DNA of 64,000 nt, taken from the NCBI GenBank assembly GCA_963693365.1, contig CAVNZM010000008.1, positions 10,292,001 to 10,356,000 of the forward strand. Reading direction: 5' to 3'. The notes beneath the pieces were generated by a model. That model saw only the letters and a list, made by a program, of their open reading frames with translations, did no database searches and was not told where the DNA came from. Source of the DNA: Amoebidium appalachense. Taxonomy: Eukaryota > Ichthyosporea. Positions 1-58,606 of this stretch are shown here, piece by piece (position 1 is the stretch's first letter; each line of letters starts with the position of its first letter). The position numbers and the translations under genes were made by a program.

Positions 1-100
1 TGGTTTCTCCACACTCTCATGCATGACTCCGCCTTCCCCTCTCTGTCGTCTACATGCCGGGATCTTCTACCCCCTGTTAGTAATCCTCCCCCCTCCCCCC

Positions 101-213
<113 letters not shown>

Positions 214-313
214 TCTTCTCCCCCTCCCTCTTTTTCCTTGCTTACCCCACTTCCCACATTCCCACCTTCCCATACACTCACCCCACCTTTTTTTTTTTTC
301 CCTCCTACCCCAG

Positions 314-9737
<9,424 letters not shown>

Positions 9738-11758
9738 CTCCAAGTATGCATGTAGCGTGTTGGGCAGGGAGGCCCCTGGCCGCGTGTGACATGGGTGCAG
9801 GAAGTGAAATCGTGAATGACTGTTTCGAATGGGGTTTGATGTGTCGGTATGCGACGCGTTTTTCTTTTTTTTTTTAGCTTTTTAGTTTTTTTCTTTTTTC
9901 TTTTTTTTTTTTTTTTTTGCCCGTTGTGGAGAACAACACGCATGCTTGCAAACAAAACCAAGTATAGGCGAAAGGAAACGGGCTTTGTTTTCGCCTGTTT
10001 ATTGTTTGACGTTGGCAATAGATTTGACTGTTCCTACAAATTGAAAATCATAATGATTGGGTCTTTGTGTGTTTGTGCCTTAGTGTTCGGGAGACCAACC
10101 GGGTCGTTTGCCGATGTCACAAATAGTAGAGCAATGTTTTGATCTTCAACATTTTCATATTGTGAGGTTTGCGTTCTAAGATGCCGAGATGTCTATTATT
10201 ATAAGTGCTTGCTCCTTGTTCGTGTTTTGGATTGGCTTTTTTTTTGTCTCCTGAAAGTTGGTGCTTCATAATATGGCTTCCAAGTGCGAAAGGTTTTTTC
10301 CCTCCTAGTTTGGGTCATAAAAGGCTTTATGTTATAGGGAAGATGCACGTATGGAATTGGGTCGCACCAAAGCTTCACCATTTCTGGAGGTGTCATCACC
10401 CTATCGGTTGAAATTTCTTGTTAAAACAGTTTGAAAGACGTGCAAATGGGGTTTTACGTACGAAGTGGCTGCAATCCCGAAAGATATAGGTATAAATATC
10501 TAATCGTCTTGATATACCAACTATACATATCATTGTGATAATGAAAAGTGTGCGAGAGCCTCTCATTGTGGCAATAGAACCCAGCTAAATTTGTAACATC
10601 TTTCTGTACGTGGTGGTATGTATCAGTTTTTTGTGACAGGCTCATGCGATGATAGTACCAATTGCAAATGATCTTCCTGGTTCCGTCCTATTTTTCACCT
10701 TCCTTTTTTTTTCCCTTACGTTTTTTCGACACCGAGAGAAGGATGAGGGGGTCTAGGACCCCCCGGGGAGGGGGGGGAGGGGGGGGGGGGGGGGGGGGAT
10801 TTCCGGGGGAACTGGGGGGAGGGACGGGGGGGGGGGGGGGGGGTAGCTTCTATTATAAGAGCGGCACAGGGCCTCTGAGTAGATGATGATGGAAAGATGT
10901 ATTAGTCATAATGAGTGTGATGCCGGCGCACACACTTTGTGTAAAAACATGTTTTCCGTGTTTGTGGCTGTATTGGGCAGTATGCGGCCCGGAGCCAAAT
11001 AAACTATCGGATCCGATTGGATGGATGCGGTGATGTAAAATTTAAAATTAAAGTGTTTTGATGAAGCCTTCGGATTTGAGACGAAGTGTTGGTACACAAC
11101 CATATAGGCGTGCACACCACTCTGCGGGAAGTTTTTGGTGTTTGGTGTTTGCCGTTGGATGAACGGAACTCGTAGTGTATATCATGATACTTTTTCTACA
11201 AATTGAGATTTTGTCAAGGTCTTGTATCTTGTACGACCATTTATAGAAAGCACTCCCTACTCGCTTGCAATCAGCCATATCAGAGGCTTTGAACATAATC
11301 TAATGTCAACCCTCACGAGTCTGCCTATCAAACTTCCTTGCTCCCTAGAGCAAAACTTTACCCGTATCCGTCCCCTCTCCCTCCCCCTCTCACCCCCTCC
11401 CCCCCCCCCCCCCCCCCCTCTCCCCCCCCCCCCCCCCCCCCCCCCCCACCCCTCCCCCTGTCGAGCTCCCCCCTGGGCGCTCTCGTGCCCCCACCCCGCG
11501 CCCACCCCCCTGCTTGCTAGAGCCCCGGGGCCCTTCCCCCCCTCACCCTGTCCCTGCCTTCTCCTTCCCCCCCTAAGTGCTCTCCCCAACGTGCAATTGC
11601 AATCATTAACGTTTGTACACACACCATGCGCACATGTATGCCGCATGTACGTATGTATACACATGAAGTGACCCATACCTGGCACGAACTTATCATGGCG
11701 TGACACAGTGTGCCATTCAATTTGATCACACACCCACACGCGCGTACGCACACTGTGT

Positions 11759-11804
<46 letters not shown>

Positions 11805-12156
11805 ACACACACGCACGTGCACACACACACAGCTACCAATCACCCACCGGGAGCCTGCTATAACGAGACTTAAAGCGCCATCATGTCAATCTCGGAGCCA
11901 GTCAGCCAGTCCACTCTCCCCCCCCCCCCCCCCTCCCTCCCCCTCCCCCCCTCCCGGGCTTCCCCCCCCAAACACACACACACACACACACACACACATC
12001 CACCACCACTACCACCACCACCAGCCCCCCCCCCCCCCCCCCTCTCCCCCCCTCTCCCCCCCCCCCCCCCCCAAAAAAAAAACAAAAAAAAACGTGGGCA
12101 TGTATACATACTATTTTTTTATTTTATTTTTTTTTCAGTGGTGGAGGGAGGCTCCG

Positions 12157-12212
<56 letters not shown>

Positions 12213-12679
12213 GCAGCTTCAAATAAGCAAAGAATTGATTGTGTTTCCCTCCCCTGGTGTTTTGGCCTGGGCCATCGGCAGAGGGCACCAAATTCAGACC
12301 GTACGCCAAAACTTTGACTCAGCAGGCTTCTCTGCTGCTACGAATCATATTCAGTAAGTTTTCAGTTATATCTTTCACGCTGGCCAGTTACGTGATTGAG
12401 GGTGACTACGTAACTTATTAAGTATCAGTGCCAAACACCCCTGTTAGTAATACACCTTCGTGAGTCAAAACAGCAACTTAAAACGGGCGCAGCCAGGCTT
12501 AATTTTGAGTCCCCGTATGAATACCAATGGCATCCTATTCAGGGAAAGAAAATAAGTTGGTACAGTGGATAGCTGCGGCCGAGTAGCCCTCAGAGTCCCA
12601 CTCCAGCTACCCAAGCGGTTAAATTTTTCTAAGAAGGGTTTTTTGTGTTTGCCATTCGGGGGAAGAGGGAGGGAGAGAG

Positions 12680-12710
<31 letters not shown>

Positions 12711-12880
12711 CTCAAACATAGGACTCACACAGAGGCAGAGTGGAATAAGGTAGCTCTGAGTTCTTTTTACACAACAAGCCACAACCGAACCTGTCAGTCG
12801 TGTGCCTCGTGATACACTACACTCCTCCCACAGGGAGGAGTTAACACGAAGATGATTCCGGCCGGCCGGTGGGACGGGGT
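9738..12880. other. Intergenic region without recognised genes
   Basis: About 3.1 kb of lower-complexity and AT-richer DNA follows the stop of PLC-gamma A. It holds T-rich tracts (9860-9920), G runs (10757-10843), C runs (11398-11450, 11918-12072), a (CA)n array (11760-11803) and a 54-base G run (12157-12211). Open frames of 60-190 codons exist but consist of repeats or show no recognisable domain. The segment 10100-11300 is unique sequence in which I see nothing coding. Confidence 0.6.
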
Positions 12881-12888
12881 TGAATCTG

Positions 12889-13042
12889 ATTGGCTAATAC
12901 AATAGCCTAAGACTAGTTCCTATTGGTTCACTGCCTGGGTTACCATTGGCTAATCCCACACCATACCATATATGGCTATCGCCGGAATCACTATATATGG
13001 CTATCCTCATACCATATATGGCTATCGAATCACTATATATGG
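12889..13042. promoter_or_regulatory. CCAAT / CArG-box cluster
   Basis: Three ATTGG (inverted CCAAT) sites at 12889, 12922 and 12945 are followed by a tandem repeat with exact CArG boxes CCATATATGG at 12966-12975 and 13012-13021. Near-matches CTATATATGG lie at 12991 and 13033. CCAAT binds NF-Y and CArG binds SRF-type MADS proteins. No coding exon is recognised nearby; the next + strand gene starts 4.1 kb downstream. Confidence 0.55.
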
Positions 13043-13075
13043 CTATCCTCATACCACACATAGCTAGCTTGCTAG

Positions 13076-14670
13076 GTGCGGCCTGCAGTTTCACTACGGC
13101 CTCACGTGATGGAGTGGGACTTGCACTACAATGGCGATATGTCATCGGGGGGGGGGGGGGGGGGGGGGGAGAGGGGGGGGGGGGGGGTAGGAAAGGGAGG
13201 GAAGGGGGAGGGGGGGCTGCTTGAGGTGGTGGACCGGGGGACTCCCCCCCTCCCCCCCCCCCCCTCTCCGGCCAGCCACAGGGCGATTTTTTGGGGTAGA
13301 TTGGTAGGTCCCCCCGGCATTCCCTTCACACCCCCCCCCCCCCCCCCCCCCTCCCCCCTTGCACCCTCCGCCCCCTCCCCCCTTCGCGGAGGGCGGCGGC
13401 TCCTTCGAGCCCACCTATCCCTCCAAGGCTCCCCCCCTCCCCTGCCCCCCCTCCTGCGGCCCGCCTGGCCAACTCCCCATGACCACCACCAATAGTTACT
13501 TCCTCTCTTTCGCCTCAAACCAAGCCTTTGATTGGGACAGAGCTTACATGCTCAACATGTGGGTGCGTGTGCGCACCTGCAGCTTGTGTGCCATGTGTGT
13601 GGGGGGGGGGCGGGGGGGGGGGGGGGGGGAGGGGGGGGGAGGGGGAGAGCCAGGGAGGGCGTGGGAGCGAGAAGAGAGGCGGAGGGGGGGGGGGGGGGGG
13701 AGGAGAGGGGGAGAGGGCGGGGGGTGGGGGGTGGGGGGGGGGAGGTGGTCGGAAAGAGGGGGGGGGGGGGGGGGGTGAAGGGGGGGGGGGAGGACTACGG
13801 GGAGTAACAAAGAAAAAGAAAAAGGGACTTAGTACCAGTGGCACGTGTTTGTGCGCACATCATTATAATGTGTCACTACATGGTTAGTTGAGCATATCCC
13901 CCTGTGACAAGGCTGCAAGTGTGTGCGTGTGTGTGTGCGTGTGTGTTGAGAGGGTGGGGGATTCCGAAGCCGTGTCAAAGTTCAAATTTGCATGTGTGTG
14001 CGCTGCATGAGTCACGGTTTACTAAAACCGTTCTGGTTTTCTCCTGGCTATCTGTTTCGTGTGGCACTGCGTGACTGTGTGTATGTCACTCCGGCTCCGT
14101 GTGCACATGTTCCAGCGGAGTCACTGTGTGCGTGTAATTTTTGTTTTGTTCGTCCGGTGTGTGCACGAGGTGTGTGTGTGTGGTACAGAAGTGGATGTGA
14201 CCGTCTGTGTGTGTGTGCTCATGTGTGTGTGTCACAGTGACACTGTGCGTGTGTACGCGCGTACCAACGGCGCGCACGTGTGTGTATGTGTGTGTGTGTG
14301 TGTGTAGCTGAGTCGGGGCTGGAGAGTGGGGGGGGGAGGGTACTCGTAGAGGGTGCCGGATTTAAAGTTGGCACACTGATGTTCAGCGGTGCCCGTGACT
14401 GAGTGAGTGATCCTTATTATCACAAGTAAATTTCGGCTTCTCGGGGTGTGTGTGTGTGTGTGTGTGACTCTGTGTGTGTGTGTGCTGTGCACGCGCCTGT
14501 GCCACACTCTTGTGTGTGACATTGTTGTGTGCCAGAGTGTACTTTACGGAGTTTGTGTGTGTTCTATTTGTGTGTGTATGTGTGTGTGTGTGTGTGTGTT
14601 GCACAATGTCATGACGAGAGTGTGTGTGTGCCAGTGTTTGTGTGTGCGTGTGTGTGCTGCACATGTGTGT

Positions 14671-14707
<37 letters not shown>

Positions 14708-14926
14708 ACGGTGTGTGGTGTGTGTGTGTGTGTGTGGGTGTGCGTGTGTGTGTGTGCACGCATGTGTGTGTGTCCCATGTTTATGAATATAGATGACACA
14801 CACATGTGTGTGGGTGTGTGTGTGACTGTGTGTGTGTGTGTGTGTCAGTGTGTGTATGTGTGCACGACGTGGGCGCATGATAGAAAGTGACACTACGTAA
14901 CGTATATACGCGCGCGTGTGTTAACT

Positions 14927-15022
<96 letters not shown>

Positions 15023-15362
15023 ATGTGTGCGTGTGTGTGCGCGCGTGTGTACACGTCGTGTATCATCGGACAATGCCATGTGCACTCTCCCTCTCACACA
15101 CTCATTCCTCTCTCACTGACTGTGGCACCGTGACACCGTGCATGTGCGTGACATATTGTGTGTGTGTGTGTCACACGGTGGGGGGGGGGGGGGGGGGGGG
15201 GGGGAGGGAGAGGGGGTGGGGGTGCACGTGGGGGGGTGAGAGGGGTGCAGGAGAGGCCCTGAGGAGGCAACCGTTGACAGAGATTAATAATGGAAATATG
15301 GAGGAGTTGGGGGGAAGTCAATGGGTGGGTGGCCATAACGTGAGGGGCCAATGGATTCAAAT

Positions 15363-15395
<33 letters not shown>

Positions 15396-16840
15396 GCGAC
15401 CGGTTTCACAGGTGACAGTCGTCAAGACTCGGGGTCGGGGTATTATTAAAATAAAGCACATACATTTGTAATAAAATTATATTTATCAGGAGGTGGGCGT
15501 CGGTTAGACCTATACGTAGGGGCATGGGGGGTCGGATAAGCTTGAATCCTTCGATTTTCACAGTTATGACACAAGTTTATATAAACTTTTCGTTGGCCTG
15601 CAGCTTGCAAGCCCGGACGACCAAACACATGATCACCGATGGTACCATCCTACACTCGTAGTCATAAAATGCTTCAAACAGCCGACGCCTAACATGTAGG
15701 AAAAAAGTGTTTGTAATCATACTATAGTGAGTAGTAATCATATTAGCATCAATTTTGCCACGTGTTTCACGGAGTTATGGCACGTGGTCAGGCAAAAAGA
15801 TGGAAACTTTTCAGGGAAGCCTTGAAGTTGGGGGCATTTTTTCTTACTTACTCAAACGGCACGTGTCTATCTGCAGCTGCCCAGAACGTTGTTTGTTGAC
15901 ATCATCATCGGCCGGAAAGCTAGCCCAACCAATCAAATGCAATTCTGGAAATGGGCCGCAGACCAATCACGTTGCGAGCTCACATTTTGTCGTTTAGCGG
16001 CGGGGAAATCAAAAGATAGTGCCTCTATCCTATTGGCTCAGGGCCAAAAAATGTGGAGCCCCCCGTTGCCGACGGCGTCGGGCAAGGTGCGGCACCGGCG
16101 GCTTCGTCACGGCGCCCAGCCTGCGGTGTCATGGACTGCCGTTCTCATTGACATGCTCCACTGTGTTCAAAAAAAAAGGACTTGTGTATGTTCTTCATAT
16201 ATTGTTATTATATTATTGACATCTAGCAATATACCTGTTTCGGCGGAAGTACTGTTAGCCTTCAGTCGAAGACCGGTGATCGTGGCACAGCTCCCAGCTC
16301 TCCGGACAGCTCACACATCCATGAAAAAAACGTCGATAATCCTTTGATAAAGAGCTGGCCCACGTTCCGCTCATCAGTCAAAACGTGTATATTGCCATCC
16401 GACGTGCCTTTCAGAAGTCACAATGATTACACAGACTATGCAAATCTTGTATTTAACTAAACAATAACTTGTTTTCGAAGAAAATGAAACATCTCTGCAA
16501 ACTCAATTCGGAATATGCAGATGGCTGTAGCAATCACAAAACAATGTTGCATGTGAACTTTGGAGTTGCCAACAAGCTTTGGCAAGGGCAGTTGAAACTC
16601 CGGCCCTGGTGAAAATTTCTACCCTGTCTCTTTACAGGGTATCCTGTAAACCTTATAAGACAAAGGTGATGGGCTTGTCATACTTATAACTACATAACAT
16701 TGAATAGGTGGGCGGCCGTGGGCTTTGTTCGTGCGACGCGTATACGCCAGGGCCTCGCAGTCGCGAGTCGCGATCCGCTGCCCACGCCCCACCGACGGGG
16801 CCACCCTTGGCCCTGAGGGGAAGCCTCCATTTATTTATTG
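13076..16840. other. Intergenic region: G/C runs and degenerate TG-rich DNA
   Basis: Homopolymer-rich DNA (13147-13800) is followed by about 1.1 kb of degenerate TG-rich sequence (13916-15025) and more G runs (15180-15205, 15363-15395). The segment 15400-16840 is unique sequence with CCAAT-type motifs at 15926, 15963 and 16031. A 152-codon frame at 15889-16347 has no recognisable domain. I support no gene here. Confidence 0.55.
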
Positions 16841-16849
16841 CGAACAACT

Positions 16850-16973
16850 ATTGGTTGCAAATCATGCGCATAGATACGCGGTTTGGCTATCTGGAACTCA
16901 GGCTGTCTGATTGGATAAAACTTTTAGCAGTTTCCAAATCGGGCGAAACGGTGCTTAGGGCTCTCCATATAAA
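16850..16973 (+). promoter_or_regulatory. Probable kinase promoter (two CCAAT-type sites and TATA box)
   Basis: ATTGG at 16850-16854 and 16910-16914 precede TATAAA at 16968-16973, about 205 bp upstream of the kinase ATG. A GGGCGG site lies near 16710. The spacing fits an ordinary RNA polymerase II promoter; no transcript data are available. Confidence 0.5.
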
Positions 16974-17177
16974 CGTAGGATTTGTGTGCGTTGACCTCAC
17001 GTTTTCCTTTTCAGCGCCGAACACAAACGTTACCTTCCAGTGTCCAAGTTTTTAGAACGTAAAAAAAAGCAACAGCACCAAACGAGAAAAAACAAAAACA
17101 AAGCTCATACAGTAGAGAAAGACGCCTAAGATATATGTATTATTATTAATGTTATCTCTGGTACACGAAAATTTAAG

Positions 17178-18344
17178 ATGCAAGTTGCTGAAGAAGCAAC
17201 AGCAACGAAGATGGCTCGTTCCTCCTCTTCCTCAACCTCCTCAATCACCGTAGGCCCAACGGTCAATCCCTTGTGCCTGCAGCAGTTCGCCCGCGTGGCA
17301 ACATTAGGGTTTGGGGGCTTTGGAAGGGTAGATCTCTGTGTGCACCAACCATCAAATAGAATAGTGGTAGTAAAGGCCGCCCAAAGAGGTCCAGGTGAAC
17401 ATGACCAACACATACAACGGGAGCTTGTGGCTCTGCGCACTCTCGGCGGATCTGAGCAATTGAAACGTGCCCCGTGCCCTTTCGTTGTTTCTCTCGTGGG
17501 CTTCTGTCTCGATCAACAAAACGCCTACTTTGCACTGAATTTCGTTCCCGGAGGAGAGCTCTACTCGTACATCCAAGCAAAGCCAAACGGCTTCTCTCCA
17601 CGCGCTGCACGGTTTTACGCAAGCGAGGTTGCCGTTGCTCTTTTCTATATGCACAATGCCTGCGGCGTCATATATCGCGACCTGAAACCCGAAAACATCC
17701 TGCTCGATGCACAAGGCCACGTAGTACTCGTGGATTTCGGTTGCGCACGACCGCTGCGCCGTGGGGAGCGCGCACACACTCTGTGTGGAACGCCCGGCTA
17801 CATTCCACCCGAGGTAATCAGGGGCGAGGGGCATGGGTTTGAGGTTGATACATGGGTGTTTGGTTGCCTCGTATACGAGTTGTTAACGGGCAGCCCACCC
17901 TTTTATGCCGAGAACATCCAGGAAACATACAATAACATTCTCCAGCTGACAGCCTTTGCCTCTGAGCACCCAAACATCGATCTCGTTGCGGCAGACCTTC
18001 TCTCCAAGTGCCTTAGCCCTGATGTGACGGTGCGGCCACAGATGGCGCAAGTAATGCTTCACCCATGGTTCGAAGGGACAACATGGGAGGACGTCAAGCA
18101 GAAAAGGCTGCCACCGCCTTTCCAGCCAGACATCATGGGGCCAGCAGACACGCGCTACTACGACATGGGGTGCAAGGTGGAGCAAGGGATCGGTTTGGAG
18201 TTTTTTGATTTCCCAGATTTTGACGAGGATGTGACGGTGACTGTGGAATGTGTGAGTGGGGAAAGCACCGACCAGGAGTCAGACATAGAGATTGGTGGAA
18301 GGAGGGAGAGGCCTGTTGCTCTCCAGGCACTCCAGGTGCAGTAA
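17178..18344 (+). CDS. AGC-family serine/threonine protein kinase, PKA-like, single exon
   Basis: An uninterrupted 388-codon frame encodes a complete kinase domain. Visible are the Gly-rich loop LGFGGFGRV (residues 43-51), the ATP-binding Lys66 in VVVK, the helix-C Glu82, the catalytic YRDLKPEN (166-173), the metal-binding DFG (186-188) and an activation loop HTLCGTPGYIPPE (200-212). Thr201 lies where PKA Thr197 is phosphorylated. The AGC C-tail follows (PPFQPDIMGPADTRYYD), then an acidic tail with FFDFPDF that may serve as hydrophobic motif. Closest in style to PKA or PKG catalytic chains, with no cyclic-nucleotide domain. The N-terminus is Ser-rich; Met12 (17211) is an alternative start. 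It has no introns, in contrast to every neighbour, so a retrogene origin is possible. A TATA/CCAAT promoter precedes it and AATAAA follows. Confidence 0.94.
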   Translation: MQVAEEATATKMARSSSSSTSSITVGPTVNPLCLQQFARVATLGFGGFGRVDLCVHQPSNRIVVVKAAQRGPGEHDQHIQRELVALRTLGGSEQLKRAPCPFVVSLVGFCLDQQNAYFALNFVPGGELYSYIQAKPNGFSPRAARFYASEVAVALFYMHNACGVIYRDLKPENILLDAQGHVVLVDFGCARPLRRGERAHTLCGTPGYIPPEVIRGEGHGFEVDTWVFGCLVYELLTGSPPFYAENIQETYNNILQLTAFASEHPNIDLVAADLLSKCLSPDVTVRPQMAQVMLHPWFEGTTWEDVKQKRLPPPFQPDIMGPADTRYYDMGCKVEQGIGLEFFDFPDFDEDVTVTVECVSGESTDQESDIEIGGRRERPVALQALQVQ

Positions 18345-18732
18345 TTTAGAACAACCTCACGAACTTAGATTCCTGATTCTGATGACTCTAACATGGTATG
18401 AAGGTTGTTTGTACATACTTGATATGAGAGATCTTTTCCATTATCGTATATATAGCTGACGGTTTACTGAATTTGAGAGATCTTTGAAAAATCATTGATA
18501 TGATATGGCTGATGTGAGATATCTTTTACGTAATGGTATATTTAGTTGGTTGTCTGCAACCTGATATATTGATGAATCATTCCTGAGCTTGAAATGATGC
18601 TCGTTTTTGGTGTTCACCTGGAACAGGGTTTCGTATCCCTGCACCACACTCGATGGCTATGCAGGCCCAGAAGTGTAGCAAGATTTCCAAAAACCATTCG
18701 TAGTCCCCTTTTAGGAGTCTTTTTCAACGGGG

Positions 18733-18738
18733 AATAAA
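18733..18738 (+). terminator. Candidate polyadenylation signal of the kinase gene
   Basis: An AATAAA hexamer lies 389 nt after the kinase stop codon. The 3' region between contains repeated GATATGAGAGATCTTTT-like segments. Confidence 0.4.
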
Positions 18739-19736
18739 GTGCACCGTGTGCAGGTCACACCAGAATACGTCATTAAGAGAGTCTCCGCCCCTGCGGCTAT
18801 ACGGTACATGAACTTCGGGCCAACAAACTTTCAAGTGTGCTTACAATTTACGAGCCACCTACATTTGCCGCACGGTGCGTGTTTACAGATTGCTGGAGGC
18901 AGATTTTTAGATGTGCTGAAAGGGACACTGTGCTGAAAGGGACACAATCCCCACATCATGCACTAACGGGGTTCAAATGGCTTCATTTCGTTTCCTTACT
19001 AGTGAATGTGCGCAAGATCTTTGGGGAAGCCAGCCCAGGCGCTTGCAGCAATCGCGAGTGTTTCAACTCATTATAATGTCCCACATATTTATAAAAGGCA
19101 CATGTATATCACTTTTGCTTGCACGCGATCAAGTAATGGCATATGTATTTTCATGCATGTATTTTGAACAGGATCTACTCCAAGTACATTATAATTATTC
19201 TGATAGAACTTCAACAAACATCTACAGTGAACAACAATGTATGTACGTGCAACTCGTGTTGTGTTGCCTTCTCCCAAGTGTTTGGCTACTTGTAGGGTTG
19301 ACCCAAACACGCCGTGAGACTGTAACATAATGGATGAATGCAGACGCGCGTTCAGACACGTTCTGTGCCCATAGGTATATTTTCGGGCCAGCCCTTTTGT
19401 TATATTATGTAAGTGTTCTCGAAGCATCATAAAATATATACAAGATCCCACTGCATCACTAAGATCTTCAACAGCACCGTGAGATACATATAAACGTTAT
19501 GTCACTATACATACAGTGCTCCCATACGAAGCACCTGCATCGATCACGAAAATAAGGGAAGGCATACAGCAAGACGCTAGCCTTTTCAAGCAGACCATCA
19601 CTCTTCTACCCCTTCTACCGTACATCTCATCCGAACTCCAAAATACGACATTTTACGTTGGCTCAAAACTCAAACCTGCGCTGAGGCCGACTGTCTCAGA
19701 CAGACTGCAGGCATACAGACCCCAACCTATCGGGGG
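18739..19736. other. Spacer between convergent genes
   Basis: About 1 kb of unique sequence separates the kinase 3' end from the last exon of the oxidoreductase on the other strand. Only short unrelated open frames are present. Confidence 0.55.
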
Positions 19737-30123
<10,387 letters not shown>

Positions 30124-30352
30124 GTTTACACAACGTCTCTTGGTTGGCCAGAGTTATTCTGCAATTCCGTGACTCTGGTAATGATCAACTTTGTCACTGC
30201 GTTGACAGAGGGCATCAGCAAGAAAACGAGAAAACACGTGCTATAATGACTGATGGTTTAGGCTCCAGAACCTATACCAGCTGATAACCTTGTGTTAATA
30301 CGACCCATACACAAGCACTGCACAATTGGATGCAAAGCACTGCACAATTGGT

Positions 30353-30386
<34 letters not shown>

Positions 30387-31708
30387 ACACACACGCACAC
30401 CCTTCTCCCCCCCCCCCTCCCTCCCCCCCCCCCCCCCTTCTCCTTTCCTCCTCCACCCCAGAACATGCTATAACTGTGGATATTCGGATAGTATTATTTG
30501 CGGCCTATAAAACATACTTACACGCTACAGTTTTCTTACACGAATTCTTGCATTATATATGTCGTCAGTGGTAGAGACCAAGGCCCCCATGCATAGCTTA
30601 CGAGGCCAGGTAGACCTAATGACACGAGTGGGAGAGACCGGGCCTTCACTAATAAGGGAACAATAATTTTAGAGCAGGATAAAAGATTTAGGAAACACAA
30701 CATGAAGGCATGGTCTTCACAGATAAAAACATCAGCTCGCTTTATTACACACACAGCCACGGTGCTTTCACCAACTCACCCCATGTGCAGTGGTGCACTT
30801 TTCATTAAACCTGCCGCCGCGCCGTTGTGGAATTTGTTGTCACTATTTTCGGCCCAGAGCAATGCGAAAAATAAGTGATTGCGAAATGTCGGGCTCAGGT
30901 GTGGTCTGAGTGTCAAGAGTGTGAAACCGTACCGAAAAAGCTCTATAACCGAGCACCATAGTCGCTCAACATAATAGCCTGCTTTTTTCATACAACATGG
31001 ATATGTAAAAGCGCAGGTGTGTTGTTTATTTCTGTAAGTGAATGTGCTGTGGGCTTCTGGGCATCTGTGAAGGTCCAGGTGAGGTACTTAAAAAATGTTT
31101 ACCGCGCTTGCCCAGGCTAATGTTGGAAGGTGGGGAGCTGAACACAAAATGTAATTTTCACACATTCAAAGAAAGTACAATACAGAGCCTCTAAAGATTA
31201 AACTCAGAGAAAGCCCTTTTAAAATCCATCATAAAAAACCTTTTGGTCTAAATAGCATTGTTTTTACTTATTAACTTTTTTTGCCGTTGCACGAACTGTA
31301 GTGTAGGGTCGACAATGCTCGAAAATTTGTCCTGAGGAAGGGAGGGCTAATCGCAAACATGAGCAAGGGGGTACGATAACGCAAAAAAATTCACGGCCCC
31401 CAGGCCTACTCACTCACCGCTGGTCCTGAGACTGGCCAGCGGAGGAGACACCACAACTTTAAACCTGTTCGCACACAGGACGAGTGAAAGGGAAAGAAAG
31501 TTTCTGCTGTGTGGGTTATACGTAGCACTCAAACGTCTTTCAGCAAAGGGTTATATACTTTTTCACCCAGCCCGAAGGAACGGGCAGATGCGGGTGCTTT
31601 CTTGTCCTCGTGCTTGAAGAGCACGCAAAGACCTACCAGACATCTATAGGCAGTACAACTATTCACCCCATCCAATATTTGATTATCTCTGCTTGTCAAA
31701 ACTCGAAA
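30124..31708. promoter_or_regulatory. Shared upstream region of the divergent VAT1-like and PLC-gamma B genes
   Basis: The 1.6 kb between the two start codons holds a 22-bp duplication with two inverted CCAAT boxes (30325-30329 and 30347-30351), 202 and 224 bp upstream of the VAT1-like ATG in its orientation. A CCAAT at 31669 lies 40 bp before the PLC-gamma B ATG. The rest is a C run (30356-30386) and unique sequence without recognised exons. Confidence 0.4.

Positions 31709-58606
<26,898 letters not shown>

Noticed and set aside
12124-12421. Possible exon around 12230-12355
   Set aside because: A short open stretch with a GTAAGT-like end after a poly-G run, but no homologous domain and no partner exon.
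15889-16347. 152-codon frame as a gene
   Set aside because: No recognisable domain, no splice or promoter support beyond CCAAT motifs in the same bases, and composition unlike the confirmed exons.
16708-17055. 115-codon frame upstream of the kinase
   Set aside because: It overlaps the probable kinase promoter and has no recognisable features.
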